NCBI GenBank assembly: GCA_947167445.1
Contig: CAMVID010000010.1
Location: 32,791 to 96,790, forward strand
Direction: 5' to 3'
DNA: 64,000 nucleotides
Source of the DNA: G11 sp947167445
GTDB lineage: Bacteria; Bacillota; Clostridia; Lachnospirales; Lachnospiraceae
The notes beneath the pieces are model-generated. The model had not been told where the DNA came from. It made no database searches and was given only the letters and a program-made list of their open reading frames with translations. Of the stretch, positions 51,200 to 60,264 are shown in pieces. Position 1 is the stretch's first letter. Each line of letters begins with the position of its first letter. Both the position numbers and the translations under genes were made by a program.

Positions 51200-52636
51200 T
51201 TAGTAGTCTACAGATACGCCAAGCTCTGACTGAGCGTCATTCCAAGCCTTGGTCCAGTCTGCATAAATGTCATCAAGCGTCTCTGAGCCTGTAGCAGCTG
51301 CCTCAACGATTCTCTGAACCTTATCATTTCCGCCTGCGTTGAAGGAAAGCTCTGACTCAGCATTCATGTCGTTTAATAAAGTCTCTTCGCCTGCAAGTGA
51401 AGGCTGATCGGACATAACTTCGCATCCGTCGAATGCTGCGTACATGTCGGGATTCTGGCCACCCTTAACAACTGTGTAACCACCCTCGTTGAAGCACCAG
51501 TTAGACTTCTCAACCATCCATTTAACAAAGATTAAAGCTGCTAACTTGTTCTCATCAGATGAAGCCACGTTGATGCAGTAGTTATAGTCGCCGCCTGCTG
51601 ATACATACTGCTTGCCGCCAACAGTCATGGGGAAAGGCATATATCCAACATTCTCGGGAGTATCTCCTGCTTCCTGCATCTGAGCGTAAGCCCATGAACC
51701 AAGAACCATGGTTCCGATCTCACCGCGGTTAAGCATACCCTTGCAGCTCTCCCAGTCGGTTGTTGTGTAGTCGTCCTCAATAAGGCCGTTTGCTACAGCA
51801 TCGAAAAGAATTCTGTAAAGGTTGTAGATACCTGTGTCATCGCCAGGATCCTTGAAAGGCTCAGCTGTGTGAACAAACTTCTGGTTCATGTAGGTGTTGT
51901 CGCCGTTTGAAACGATTCCGATGTAAGCATCCCATGCACCCATGGTCCAGCCTGCAGCGTAGTTGGTGTAAAGAGGAATAGCATCGGTGTTGTCCTTGAT
52001 AAGCTTAAGGTCCTCAAGGAACTCTGTAGGAGTCTTTGGAAGCTCTTTGATTCCTGCTTCCTCAAATACTGCCTTGTTGTAAAGAACACCCTGAGCATTT
52101 GCCATGTAAGGAATACCATAGCAGTTTCCTTCATACTCCCAGCTGTCAACGAAGTTGAGCTTCTCGGAAAGCTTGTCGAGAGTGTCAAAAGGCATGAAGT
52201 ATTCAGGCAGATCAACCTTGTCAACTGCAGGGATGAACATTACATCGCCCCAGTCCTTTGTGGAAAGACGAAGAAGTGCATCTTCTGCGTAATCTGTAAC
52301 TGCTTCCATCTCAACTGTGATGTTGGGGAACTCGGAATTGAACTCTGATACCATCCTGTCCATTGTTCCATCTTCAGCACGGTCTGTCTTATGATGGATA
52401 AACTTGATTGAAGCTGTAGTATCTGTGTACTTGCTAAGATCAAGATCTGTGTATGAAGGAATACCCTCCACCTCTTCACTTGCTTCTGTTTCCTCAGCTG
52501 TTGCTGCAACCTCAGTTGTTGATTCCTCAGCATCGGTGTTCGCCGGTGTTGTGCTTGCTGCATTTCCGCCACAGGCAACCAGTGAAAGTGTCATCACTGA
52601 AGCCAGGCATAATGCCCATAGTTTTTTGAACTTCAT
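51200..52636 (-). CDS. Extracellular sugar-binding lipoprotein (CUT1 ABC)
   Basis: 478 residues: lipobox LSLVAC (Cys22), a Thr/Glu/Ala-rich linker, then the type 1 extracellular solute-binding fold (KFIHHKTDRAEDGTMDRMVS, LAALIFVKWMVEKSNW). It captures the oligosaccharide for the two permeases. First gene of the eight-gene operon; AGGAGGG precedes the ATG. Substrate assignment as beta-mannoside rests only on the neighbouring epimerase, isomerase and esterase. Confidence 0.93.
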   Translation of the reverse strand: MKFKKLWALCLASVMTLSLVACGGNAASTTPANTDAEESTTEVAATAEETEASEEVEGIPSYTDLDLSKYTDTTASIKFIHHKTDRAEDGTMDRMVSEFNSEFPNITVEMEAVTDYAEDALLRLSTKDWGDVMFIPAVDKVDLPEYFMPFDTLDKLSEKLNFVDSWEYEGNCYGIPYMANAQGVLYNKAVFEEAGIKELPKTPTEFLEDLKLIKDNTDAIPLYTNYAAGWTMGAWDAYIGIVSNGDNTYMNQKFVHTAEPFKDPGDDTGIYNLYRILFDAVANGLIEDDYTTTDWESCKGMLNRGEIGTMVLGSWAYAQMQEAGDTPENVGYMPFPMTVGGKQYVSAGGDYNYCINVASSDENKLAALIFVKWMVEKSNWCFNEGGYTVVKGGQNPDMYAAFDGCEVMSDQPSLAGEETLLNDMNAESELSFNAGGNDKVQRIVEAAATGSETLDDIYADWTKAWNDAQSELGVSVDY

Positions 52637-52648
52637 AATAAACCCTCC

Positions 52649-52783
52649 TAAGTAATTTAAGTGAATAAGTGTATCGCTTACTTAATCATCATATTTAATT
52701 TAAGTAAACTATTCAAGTAAAATCTGTTAATTTCCGTCGATTTTACCTAATGCACAATTTCATTTACTTAAATTTGGTAAAAT
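52649..52783 (-). promoter_or_regulatory. Motif cluster in the mannoside-operon promoter region
   Basis: Variants of TTAAGTAA or its complement occur at about 52649-52664, 52677-52687, 52694-52708, 52713-52722 and 52763-52780. Such density ahead of the binding-protein gene, with the same core near the LacI gene, suggests regulator binding. The region is AT-rich, so some copies may be chance. Confidence 0.4.
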
Positions 52784-52794
52784 TTCATAATAAA

Positions 52795-52834
52795 AGAAAA
52801 GGCGCCGCCCAAGTCTGTCGACTCGGGCGGCGCC
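52795..52834 (-). terminator. Terminator of the hsp20 gene
   Basis: Ten-pair GC-rich stem GGCGCCGCCC / GGGCGGCGCC followed by TTTTCTTTTA on the minus strand. Confidence 0.93.
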
Positions 52835-52859
52835 CCTTCTTTATGAGGTTTGTTTAAGT

Positions 52860-53297
52860 TTATCCTTCGATAGCTATGTACTTATTTTCTTTTACCTCAG
52901 GTTTCACTTCAACCTTAGGAATGGTAAGTTTCAAGGTTCCGTTATCAAACTTAGCCTTGATATCTTCCTGCTTAACATCCTCGCCAACATAAAAGCTTCT
53001 GGATGTTGATCCTGAGTAACGTTCACGACGGATGTACTCACCTTCTTTGTTCTTCTCGTCCTTCTCATCGTTTCTGGTTGCGGTGATTGTAAGATATCCG
53101 TTCTCAAGTTCTGCACTTAAGTCTTCCTTCTTAACACCGGGGACATCGATGGATAATTCAAATCTATCTTTGTGTTCCTTAACATCAGTCTTCATAAGAG
53201 GATTGAATTCGTTCTGGTGATGGAAGACAGCGGGTCTTGCAAAATCATCAAAAAAGTTGTCAAATAAGTTCTCACCAAAAATACTAGGCATCAACAT
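52860..53297 (-). CDS. Hsp20/alpha-crystallin family small heat-shock protein
   Basis: 145 residues: N-terminal MLMPSIFGENLFDNFFDDFA, the alpha-crystallin domain (about 38-128, with FELSIDVPGVKKEDLSAEL and FDNGTLKLTIPKVE) and a short tail. It holds unfolding proteins in an ATP-independent way. Expression is probably HrcA-controlled through the exact CIRCE element upstream. Monocistronic with a strong terminator. Confidence 0.95.
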   Translation of the reverse strand: MLMPSIFGENLFDNFFDDFARPAVFHHQNEFNPLMKTDVKEHKDRFELSIDVPGVKKEDLSAELENGYLTITATRNDEKDEKNKEGEYIRRERYSGSTSRSFYVGEDVKQEDIKAKFDNGTLKLTIPKVEVKPEVKENKYIAIEG

Positions 53298-53383
53298 AAG
53301 TCATTCCTCCTTCTATAGGGAACTTAAAAGTATTCATTAGGGGAAGCTTTATTGTTTCCTCTCTGTTCCCTTGTTCTATAATC

Positions 53384-53412
53384 GTTATAACACCATTATT
53401 AGCACTCGTCAA
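53384..53412 (-). promoter_or_regulatory. Sigma-A-type promoter of hsp20
   Basis: Minus strand TTGACG (53407-53412), 17-bp spacer, TATAAC (53384-53389). The -35 sits in the loop of the CIRCE element, so HrcA binding would block it directly. Confidence 0.75.
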
Positions 53413-53425
53413 TAGAGAGTGCTAA
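53399..53425. promoter_or_regulatory. CIRCE element (HrcA operator)
   Basis: TTAGCACTC-N9-GAGTGCTAA exactly matches the CIRCE consensus. Established knowledge: HrcA binds CIRCE to repress groE and dnaK operons; control of an hsp20 gene is less usual. Confidence 0.97.
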
Positions 53426-53470
53426 AAGTTTATAAAAATTTTAGAATTTGGAGGGGGTGCCCAAAACACA

Positions 53471-53509
53471 AAGGCTCCGGGTGCACACAATGTGTGCGCC
53501 CGGAGCCTT
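53471..53509 (-). terminator. Terminator of the chemotaxis receptor gene
   Basis: Arms of 19 bases (AAGGCTCCGGG... / ...CCCGGAGCCTT, one mismatch) fold into a very strong hairpin, followed on the minus strand by TTTGTGTTTT. Confidence 0.88.
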
Positions 53510-53528
53510 CTCTAACTAACACAACACC

Positions 53529-55247
53529 TTAATGGAAGTAAGCGATTGTATCCTGCATTCCCTGTGCCAGATTGTTAAGTCCGTCGGCATCATCGTTAAT
53601 CATCTGGAAGGTAGCTGAGAGTTCCTCAACAGAAGCGTTGGTCTCCTCAGTGGAGGCTGCGTTCTCTTCAGATATAGCTGAGAGATCTTCGATTATCTGT
53701 CCAAGGCCTTCGTTGTCGCTTCTTAAGTTGGAAACCTTCTCGGCAATATCACTTGCGGAATCTGCCACGCTTGCGATGTTAACCTGCATCTTCTCCATAT
53801 CGTCCTGGGTAGCTGTCAGCTGCTGCTTCTGCTCCACAACATTTTCGGAGAGAACCTTCATAACATCTACAGATTCGCTTGCATCTTTAATGAGTCTCAC
53901 AACGATTTCATTAATCTTATCTGCGCTCTGTTTACTCTGATCAGCCAGTGTACTGATTTCACTTGCAACTACTGCGAAGCCCTTACCTGCCTCACCGGCT
54001 CTTGCTGCCTCGATTGAAGCGTTGAGGGAAAGGAGGTTGGTCTGGGAAGCTATGGAGTTGATAGCCTCGGTAAATTCGCTGATAGCTTTAGCGGATTCGT
54101 TGGTGCTGCCAATTGTTGTTGCTATTGTGTCAACACTTGTCGCAACCTTTTCGGAATGCTTAACCAGATTGTTAAGGGTATCCATTGCTGTCATGCAGGA
54201 ATCTTTCATCTCTGCAGAAGCTGTATTCATGGTATCTACGCTGTCTGAAATACTCTCGATGCTCTTACCGATGGACTCGGTATTATTAACTGCTGTCTGA
54301 ATGCTGTCTGCCTGTGAAACTGCGCCCTTGGAAATGTCATCCATAGCCGCTGCAACCTGGCCTGCCGCATCGTTAGCCTGAGCTGCAGATGCCGAAAGGT
54401 TCTCGCTGTTTGCGCTCAAATCTTCCGATGCATTCTTCAGTTTTCCGATTATATCGCCTATCTTATCTACAAGAGTCTTTGTGCTGTTACCGATTGTGCC
54501 TAATTCATCGCCCCTTGCCAAAAGTTTCTCATCTACTTCTACACTTAAGTTACCATCTGCAAGTTCTTCAAGACTTTCAGCAACCTTGTGCATATGAGCT
54601 GAAAGAATTTTGTTTAAGAAGAATCCGGCTACTGCCACAAGAACCATGATGATGATGCCGGATGTGAGGCACATCATAACCGCTTTTGAGATTCCTGCGC
54701 TTACGTCTTCTGCAAGACGTCCTGCGAAGCACATTCCTACGATGGTGCCGTCGCTGTTCTTAAGAGGAATATAGTATGCGAAATATGGTCTGTTGTTGAT
54801 TACTACGTTTGTACCAAGATAATCCTGGCCGCCCTTTAGTGTCTGTGCAATAACTGCATCTGTTGCTTTTGTTCCTACAAGTCTTCCTGAACCGTCACTC
54901 TTCTCGATTGTTGTGATAACACGTGTATCGCCGTAGAAAAGTGTGTATTCAAGGCCGGTTCTGTTATGGATATCATCCATTTCGTTCATGTACTCTGTCT
55001 GGACTACATATCCGCCCTTTTCCATTTCTCCGTCGGAATTGAGGGCCCAGTCACCGTCGTACTCAAGGGAAAGTTTGCTGTCGAGCTCTACACAGGCTAC
55101 CTTGAGTTCCTCTTTAATAAGGTTCTCGTATGTATTCTTCAGCTGGGAACGGCTGATGAGAATCATAACCAACACTGTCAAACATACCGCTCCGATTGCT
55201 ATCAGAACGAGTTTTAGGATTAAGCCTAATGATTTCTTCTGTTTCAT
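53529..55247 (-). CDS. Methyl-accepting chemotaxis protein with single Cache-type sensor
   Basis: About 572 residues from ATG 55245-55247 (GGAGGT upstream). TM1 (about 8-30), an extracytoplasmic sensor (about 31-180) resembling a single Cache domain (AYYIPLKNSDGTIVGMCFAGR), TM2 (about 185-210), HAMP (about 212-265) and a signalling domain whose tip reads AISEFTEAINSIASQTNLLSLNASIEAARAGEAGKGFAVVA (cited in family form, quoted in parts: SQTNLLSLNASIEAARAGEA). It would couple an external ligand to CheA. The partial cheB at the window start is the only other che gene here. Confidence 0.93.
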   Translation of the reverse strand: MKQKKSLGLILKLVLIAIGAVCLTVLVMILISRSQLKNTYENLIKEELKVACVELDSKLSLEYDGDWALNSDGEMEKGGYVVQTEYMNEMDDIHNRTGLEYTLFYGDTRVITTIEKSDGSGRLVGTKATDAVIAQTLKGGQDYLGTNVVINNRPYFAYYIPLKNSDGTIVGMCFAGRLAEDVSAGISKAVMMCLTSGIIIMVLVAVAGFFLNKILSAHMHKVAESLEELADGNLSVEVDEKLLARGDELGTIGNSTKTLVDKIGDIIGKLKNASEDLSANSENLSASAAQANDAAGQVAAAMDDISKGAVSQADSIQTAVNNTESIGKSIESISDSVDTMNTASAEMKDSCMTAMDTLNNLVKHSEKVATSVDTIATTIGSTNESAKAISEFTEAINSIASQTNLLSLNASIEAARAGEAGKGFAVVASEISTLADQSKQSADKINEIVVRLIKDASESVDVMKVLSENVVEQKQQLTATQDDMEKMQVNIASVADSASDIAEKVSNLRSDNEGLGQIIEDLSAISEENAASTEETNASVEELSATFQMINDDADGLNNLAQGMQDTIAYFH

Positions 55248-55450
55248 AATATTTACCTCCATTGGTGTGTGGATATTGTGTTTTCTATCAATTGGATGAT
55301 AGTTGTGTTTGTTATAAGTAGATTTTAAAGTCCATTGTCTAAATATTCAAGCAACTGTTAGGTTACATTTTGAATATTTGCGTTGAACATATATTATATA
55401 TTACGAATTCAAAACATTTTGTAAAACATAATTTTTTCAAATAAAATAAT

Positions 55451-55466
55451 GTTCGCTAACGCGAAC
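55451..55466. other. Short perfect hairpin upstream of the receptor gene
   Basis: GTTCGC-TAAC-GCGAAC in the 297-bp gap between the GH36 stop and the receptor start. No T-run follows. Otherwise this gap shows only AT-rich promoter-like sequence (for example TTGAAT-N17-TAAAAT on the minus strand) and the GH36 terminator. Confidence 0.4.
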
Positions 55467-55526
55467 ACTTAGGAAAATCGGGGCTTTCAGGGCTTCAGGG
55501 TGCAAAGCAGGAAAAGTCTGATTGCA

Positions 55527-55559
55527 CAAAAAAGCGCCGCATCAGCGGCGCATTTTTTT
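55527..55559 (-). terminator. Terminator of the alpha-galactosidase operon
   Basis: GCGCCGC-ATCA-GCGGCGC hairpin with six Ts on the minus strand and a T-run on the plus strand too. An identical stem-loop is at 63580-63600. Confidence 0.93.
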
Positions 55560-57764
55560 CTATAAACTCTTCAAATGGAAAAGAACCGAAGCAAAATCTC
55601 CTACCTTCTTGTTGAAGTACTTACGGTCTACGGGAATTCCTATCCTGATAATCTCGCTCCCGTACATCTTATAGGAGAAATCATCATAGGTAACATCGTA
55701 AAGCTTATCCGGATCAATGCCCACAAGCTTAACCTTAAGCCAAGGCGGATTGACCTTGTTTAATGCCTGGTAAAAGCCTGCAATGGCCTCACTCTTATCT
55801 TCATTAACAACAATCCAGCTGGTCTCATTGCCTTCATATGGGCTTAGAATCCTGTAGAATTTGCCAAATTGGAAAAGCTTTCTGTATTCCTTATAAAACT
55901 CAATCTGTCTCTTAACCTGTAAAAGTTCCTCCTCGGAAAGTTTATTAAGGTCAAGCTCATACCCGAACGCTCCGTAAAATGCCACATTGGCTCTCGTATC
56001 GATGGGCGTGATTCTTCCCACCTGGTGATTGGGGACCGCCGATACATGGGCTCCCGCACTTCTCAGAGGATATACAAGGCTTGTTCCGTATTGAATCTTT
56101 AGTCTTTCTATTGCATCCGTATCATCCGAGCTCCAGGTCTGAGGCGCATAGTAAAGCATGCCGGGATCGAAACGGGCGCCGCCACTGGCGCAGGATTCAA
56201 ACAGAATCTCGGGATATTTCGATGTGAGTCTTTCATAAAGACTGTAAACTCCCAGTATATACTTATGCATAACCGTTCCCTGCATTTCTGCAGATGCAGT
56301 TTTTGAGTATGCCTCAGACATATACCTGTTCATATCCCATTTTATATAGGTAATCTTTGACTCCGAAATAAGTTTGTCCAAAAGGTTAAAGATATAGTCC
56401 ACAACCTCTTTTCTGGAGTAGTCCAGGGTATGCTGCGTTCTGCACATGGACTCATATCTGTCCGGAGTTGAAAGAATCCAGTCGGGGTGAGCCCTGTAAA
56501 GGTCAGAGTTCTTATTGGCCATCTCCGGCTCAATCCATATACCAAACTTAAGTCCCAGGGCCTCAACTTTCTTCGAGAGTCCTGAAATTCCCTCGGGAAG
56601 TTTCTTCTTATTTGGATACCAGTCACCCAAGGATCTGTCATCAATATTTCTCTCGCCATACCAGCCGTCGTCAAGAACAAACAGCTCAACTCCCGCTTCT
56701 TTGGCCTTTGAAGCAATCTTAAGTATCTTTTCTTCATCAAAGTCAAAATAGGTTGCTTCCCAGTTATTAATAAGAATCGGGCGTTCCTTATCTCTCCATG
56801 TACCTCTTGCAAGCCTCGAGGAATAAAGGGTATGGAATGTCTGGCTCATGCCGTTTAATCCTGTATCGGAGTAAACCATAACAACTTCAGGGGTCTGGAA
56901 GGACTCGCCTCTATTAAGCGGCCATTTGAAATTATAGGGATTGATTCCCATAATAACTCGGGTAATATCATGAGGTGTAACCTCAACTTCTCCCAGAAAG
57001 TTTCCGCTGTAAACGAAGGAAAAACCGAAAACTTCTCCTGTAAACTCCGTAGTATGAGGTCTCCTCAGAGCTATAAAAGGATTGTGCTCCGCGCTGCTGG
57101 CTCCTCTTATGGACCCAATTGCCGAAACTCCCTCCTCAAGCTTTCTTACCTTAATCTGTCTTTCTCTTCCCCATGCACCGGAAAGGTGAATCATCTCATA
57201 ATCCTTGTCCGGAAAATCAACGCAGGCCGAAAGCGCTTTTTCAAGAACGACTTTACAGTCCCCTTTTTGCTCGAATCTGGCACTTCTTGTGATTACGGGA
57301 AGAGCTTCATATATAGTATAGGTAAGAACAAGGTTTGTATCTGTCACATGGTCGTACATTACGATGTCGATACTTGTGGCCTCGCTCTTTTTCTCCACAT
57401 AAGTTGCAGGAAGACCTTCCAAAGGCTTCTTGCCCTCATAAATTGTATGGGTAGAATACTCAAATCTTGATACATGGCTTCCGTTTTCCTGGCGTAACAG
57501 AAATGCGGACTCTCTGTAATCTCCAATGCCGCAGGCCGGGTACTCCTGTCTCTGATGCTGAAGTGCCAGTCCGCCGTCAACAGAGCATACGCCATGCATG
57601 AGAAAACCGTCATTGCTCTGATATGAGAAATCATCCCTGTCATGGATTCTTTTGCCATAATAAACATTCTTAAGCATTCCGTTTTCCATGACCTCTATAA
57701 CATAGCTTATATAGTCGTTGTAGATATGAAAATCTTTGGATTTTTCGTGGTAAACAATAGACAT
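55560..57764 (-). CDS. GH36 alpha-galactosidase, intracellular
   Basis: 734 residues, full GH36 length, no signal peptide. Beta-supersandwich (about 1-325) then the catalytic barrel: LFVLDDGWYGERN, nucleophile Asp477 in YIKWDMNRYMSEA, SCASGGARFDPG, and acid/base Asp of TWSSDDTDAIER (about 547-548). It releases alpha-galactose from raffinose-family sugars, melibiose or galactomannan oligosaccharides after import. It is the last gene of the ribose-type ABC operon, 12 bp after a permease gene. Confidence 0.95.
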   Translation of the reverse strand: MSIVYHEKSKDFHIYNDYISYVIEVMENGMLKNVYYGKRIHDRDDFSYQSNDGFLMHGVCSVDGGLALQHQRQEYPACGIGDYRESAFLLRQENGSHVSRFEYSTHTIYEGKKPLEGLPATYVEKKSEATSIDIVMYDHVTDTNLVLTYTIYEALPVITRSARFEQKGDCKVVLEKALSACVDFPDKDYEMIHLSGAWGRERQIKVRKLEEGVSAIGSIRGASSAEHNPFIALRRPHTTEFTGEVFGFSFVYSGNFLGEVEVTPHDITRVIMGINPYNFKWPLNRGESFQTPEVVMVYSDTGLNGMSQTFHTLYSSRLARGTWRDKERPILINNWEATYFDFDEEKILKIASKAKEAGVELFVLDDGWYGERNIDDRSLGDWYPNKKKLPEGISGLSKKVEALGLKFGIWIEPEMANKNSDLYRAHPDWILSTPDRYESMCRTQHTLDYSRKEVVDYIFNLLDKLISESKITYIKWDMNRYMSEAYSKTASAEMQGTVMHKYILGVYSLYERLTSKYPEILFESCASGGARFDPGMLYYAPQTWSSDDTDAIERLKIQYGTSLVYPLRSAGAHVSAVPNHQVGRITPIDTRANVAFYGAFGYELDLNKLSEEELLQVKRQIEFYKEYRKLFQFGKFYRILSPYEGNETSWIVVNEDKSEAIAGFYQALNKVNPPWLKVKLVGIDPDKLYDVTYDDFSYKMYGSEIIRIGIPVDRKYFNKKVGDFASVLFHLKSL

Positions 57765-57776
57765 TCGCTCTCTCCT

Positions 57777-58745
57777 TTATGGCTCAGATAAACTCATTTT
57801 TCTCTTAATGGATATTCGATCCGTAAGTCTGTGGAACGTAGGGGAGGTAAGGAATACTATTCCCAGGAACAGGCCGCCCTTAATCAAAGACATAGCTGTC
57901 GAGCTTACTCCCATAAGAAGCATTCCATTGCTGAGTACATATGTGGTAAAGCTTCCTATAATGGGTGCGCTGATTTTGGCCTTGGCACCGCCTCCAAAGG
58001 GGAAGCCTCCCAGTGTAAGGGCAACCATAACATTAAACATAAGGTCGGAGCCTGTGGATAGCGCCGCTGTTCCCGCTCTGATTCCGATAAGGAAAGCTGC
58101 CACTGCTGCCAGTCCTCCGTTTATGACAAAGCAAAGAACCTTTATTTTGGTAACCTTTATTGCCGAAAAATGTGCCGCCGTCTCATTCGATCCGATCATT
58201 CTTACATAGTGACCAAAGGGTCTCAGGTAAAACAGGCCTGCTGCCAAAATAAGAAGGATAAGTATAAGCGGAAGTTTAAACCCAAAGGTGTTAAAGCTGT
58301 ATAAGCTTAAGGGCACCATGGCCGCTGAACTGGCAATAAAGTGTGTCATCAATCCTGTGCAGATATATGCCGTACAAAGAGTAGCCAGGAATGAGGGCAC
58401 TTTGAGAACCGATGTTATCACTCCGTTGAATAGTCCCAACAGAAGCCCGGTTACAAGCATCATAACAACTCCCAGCACCGGGTTGATTTCTCCCATTTTG
58501 GCCAGGATAAAGCAGCATACACAAACCACGCCGCTTATGGACAAATCCATCATTCCCGCGGTCATTACAAAGAACACTCCCGTACTGGCCAGCATAAGGG
58601 CCATGGACTGCTCCATAACGATTTTAATATTCTTTGCGGTAAGGGATTGTCCCTTGGTGCCGATGGCAAAAACCAATATCAGAATAATAAGTGCAAGATA
58701 TGGTTTTACGGCTTCAAATATTTTTTCTTTTGAAATCTTCTTCAT
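57777..58745 (-). CDS. Ribose/galactoside-type ABC permease (RbsC family), copy B
   Basis: 322 residues with about nine membrane helices. Family signature LGVVMMLVTGLLLGLFNGVI and the G-rich loop GGFPFGGGAKAKISAP. Pairs with the second permease (60265-61197) and the double ATPase. Substrate probably an alpha-galactoside because a GH36 gene follows at 12 bp. Confidence 0.92.
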   Translation of the reverse strand: MKKISKEKIFEAVKPYLALIILILVFAIGTKGQSLTAKNIKIVMEQSMALMLASTGVFFVMTAGMMDLSISGVVCVCCFILAKMGEINPVLGVVMMLVTGLLLGLFNGVITSVLKVPSFLATLCTAYICTGLMTHFIASSAAMVPLSLYSFNTFGFKLPLILILLILAAGLFYLRPFGHYVRMIGSNETAAHFSAIKVTKIKVLCFVINGGLAAVAAFLIGIRAGTAALSTGSDLMFNVMVALTLGGFPFGGGAKAKISAPIIGSFTTYVLSNGMLLMGVSSTAMSLIKGGLFLGIVFLTSPTFHRLTDRISIKRKMSLSEP

Positions 58746-58754
58746 ATTCTCACC

Positions 58755-60254
58755 TCACACCATGCACTGAACCAGGGTTTCTTCACCCAGTTCCCTGCTT
58801 CTTGCAAATTCTCCGGAGATTTCTCCGTCCTTAAGAATTATAATTCTGTCGCACATTCCGATAAGCTCCAAAAGCTCCTCGGAAATGATTATCAGGGACT
58901 TGCCCTGCTTTCTTAAGTCATCAAGCATTCCGTAGATTATTGCCTTTACTCCCACATCGATTCCTCTTGTAGGGGAATCCATAATAAAGATTTCTGTGCC
59001 TCTGGCAATCCACTTGGTAAGAACAACTTTTTGCTTGTTGCCACCGCTTAAGGTTCCTGCCAGCTGTTCAACATCCTTCATCTTTATGTTTAAAATCTTC
59101 GCCTGCTCCTCAGCGAAAGCTCTTCGCTTTTTAGCTGTCACGAAGCCCTTGGAACCAATCTTTTCAAGACAGGTGGCAGCGATATTGTCATTGATATCCA
59201 TCTGATTGAAAAGTGACTCGGAATCTCGATTCTTCGAAATATATCCGATATCATGCTTTACGGAATCGTCAATGGTCTTAATTTCATCACCGTTTTCCAA
59301 TGTGACGGATCCCGTAACATCATATTCAATTCCAAAGATTGCCTTTCCAAGCTCGTGCATCCCGGATTCGCTTAAGCCCCCGAACCCTAAGATTTCTCCC
59401 TTGTGAAGATCAAAGGATACATCCTTGATTCTCTTTCCTGCCTTAAGATTTCTGACCTTCATTACAACTTCATCAGAAATTTTGGTGTCGTAGTCTTCCC
59501 TGTAGTAGCCTCCTGAGACGGTGCGTCCTACCATTAGGTTCTTAAGGCCGGTTTCGTCGATTTCTGCTGATTTTACCTCAGAAACAATCTTGCCGTCTCT
59601 CATGACGATAATACGGTCGCAGAGATTCAATACCTCCTGAAGGTCATGGGAAATAAGAAGAACGCTGTCTCCTCTCTCCTTTGTATTCCTGATTAACTTA
59701 TACAGTTCGTCTCTTCCGGTCTGAGAAAGGGCTGTGGATGTTTCATCAATCATTAAAAGCTTTGGCTTGATGGTTGCAGCCTTGACTAACTCAATAAGCT
59801 TTCTTTGCTCCATTGAGTAGTAGATGACATCATCATTCTCATTGATATCCTTAAGGCCTATGGCATCCAGACGTTCCCTTGCCAGGGCGTTCATCATCTT
59901 GATATTTCTGATGCCATGTTTTGTGAACTCGTCCTCGATTCCAAGGAACATGTTCTCTGCAACGGTAAGGCCCTTAATGGTGTTGGCCTCCTGAACTATC
60001 ATGGAAACGCCGTGTTTGTTGGCGTCTGTGAGGTTTTTGGGATTATACGGTTTCCCCTCGAGAATAATCTCACCCTTATCTCTTTTTTGAATTCCGGACA
60101 AAAGGGATAAAAGGGTGGATTTGCCTGAACCGTTTTCACCCACAAGGCCGCAGATTTCGCCCTTATTAACCTCTATTGAAACACCGTCAACCGCCTTTGT
60201 GGCTCCGAAGTGCTTGTATACGTCTTTAACCTGAACCAGTACTTTTTCGCTCAT
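58755..60254 (-). CDS. Sugar ABC ATPase with two ATP-binding domains (RbsA/MglA type)
   Basis: 499 residues. Domain 1: Walker A GLVGENGSGKSTLL, Walker B LLMIDETSTAL, but a divergent signature (YYSMEQRKLIELVKA). Domain 2: degenerate P-loop (GFGGLSESGMHELGKAIFG), intact signature GTLSGGNKQKV, and Walker B IFIMDSPTRGIDVG, with Ser in place of the catalytic Glu. Such asymmetry is normal for RbsA-type proteins, in which domain 1 carries the hydrolysis. It lies 10-11 bp from both permease genes. Confidence 0.94.
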   Translation of the reverse strand: MSEKVLVQVKDVYKHFGATKAVDGVSIEVNKGEICGLVGENGSGKSTLLSLLSGIQKRDKGEIILEGKPYNPKNLTDANKHGVSMIVQEANTIKGLTVAENMFLGIEDEFTKHGIRNIKMMNALARERLDAIGLKDINENDDVIYYSMEQRKLIELVKAATIKPKLLMIDETSTALSQTGRDELYKLIRNTKERGDSVLLISHDLQEVLNLCDRIIVMRDGKIVSEVKSAEIDETGLKNLMVGRTVSGGYYREDYDTKISDEVVMKVRNLKAGKRIKDVSFDLHKGEILGFGGLSESGMHELGKAIFGIEYDVTGSVTLENGDEIKTIDDSVKHDIGYISKNRDSESLFNQMDINDNIAATCLEKIGSKGFVTAKKRRAFAEEQAKILNIKMKDVEQLAGTLSGGNKQKVVLTKWIARGTEIFIMDSPTRGIDVGVKAIIYGMLDDLRKQGKSLIIISEELLELIGMCDRIIILKDGEISGEFARSRELGEETLVQCMV

Positions 60255-60264
60255 AATCCCCTCC

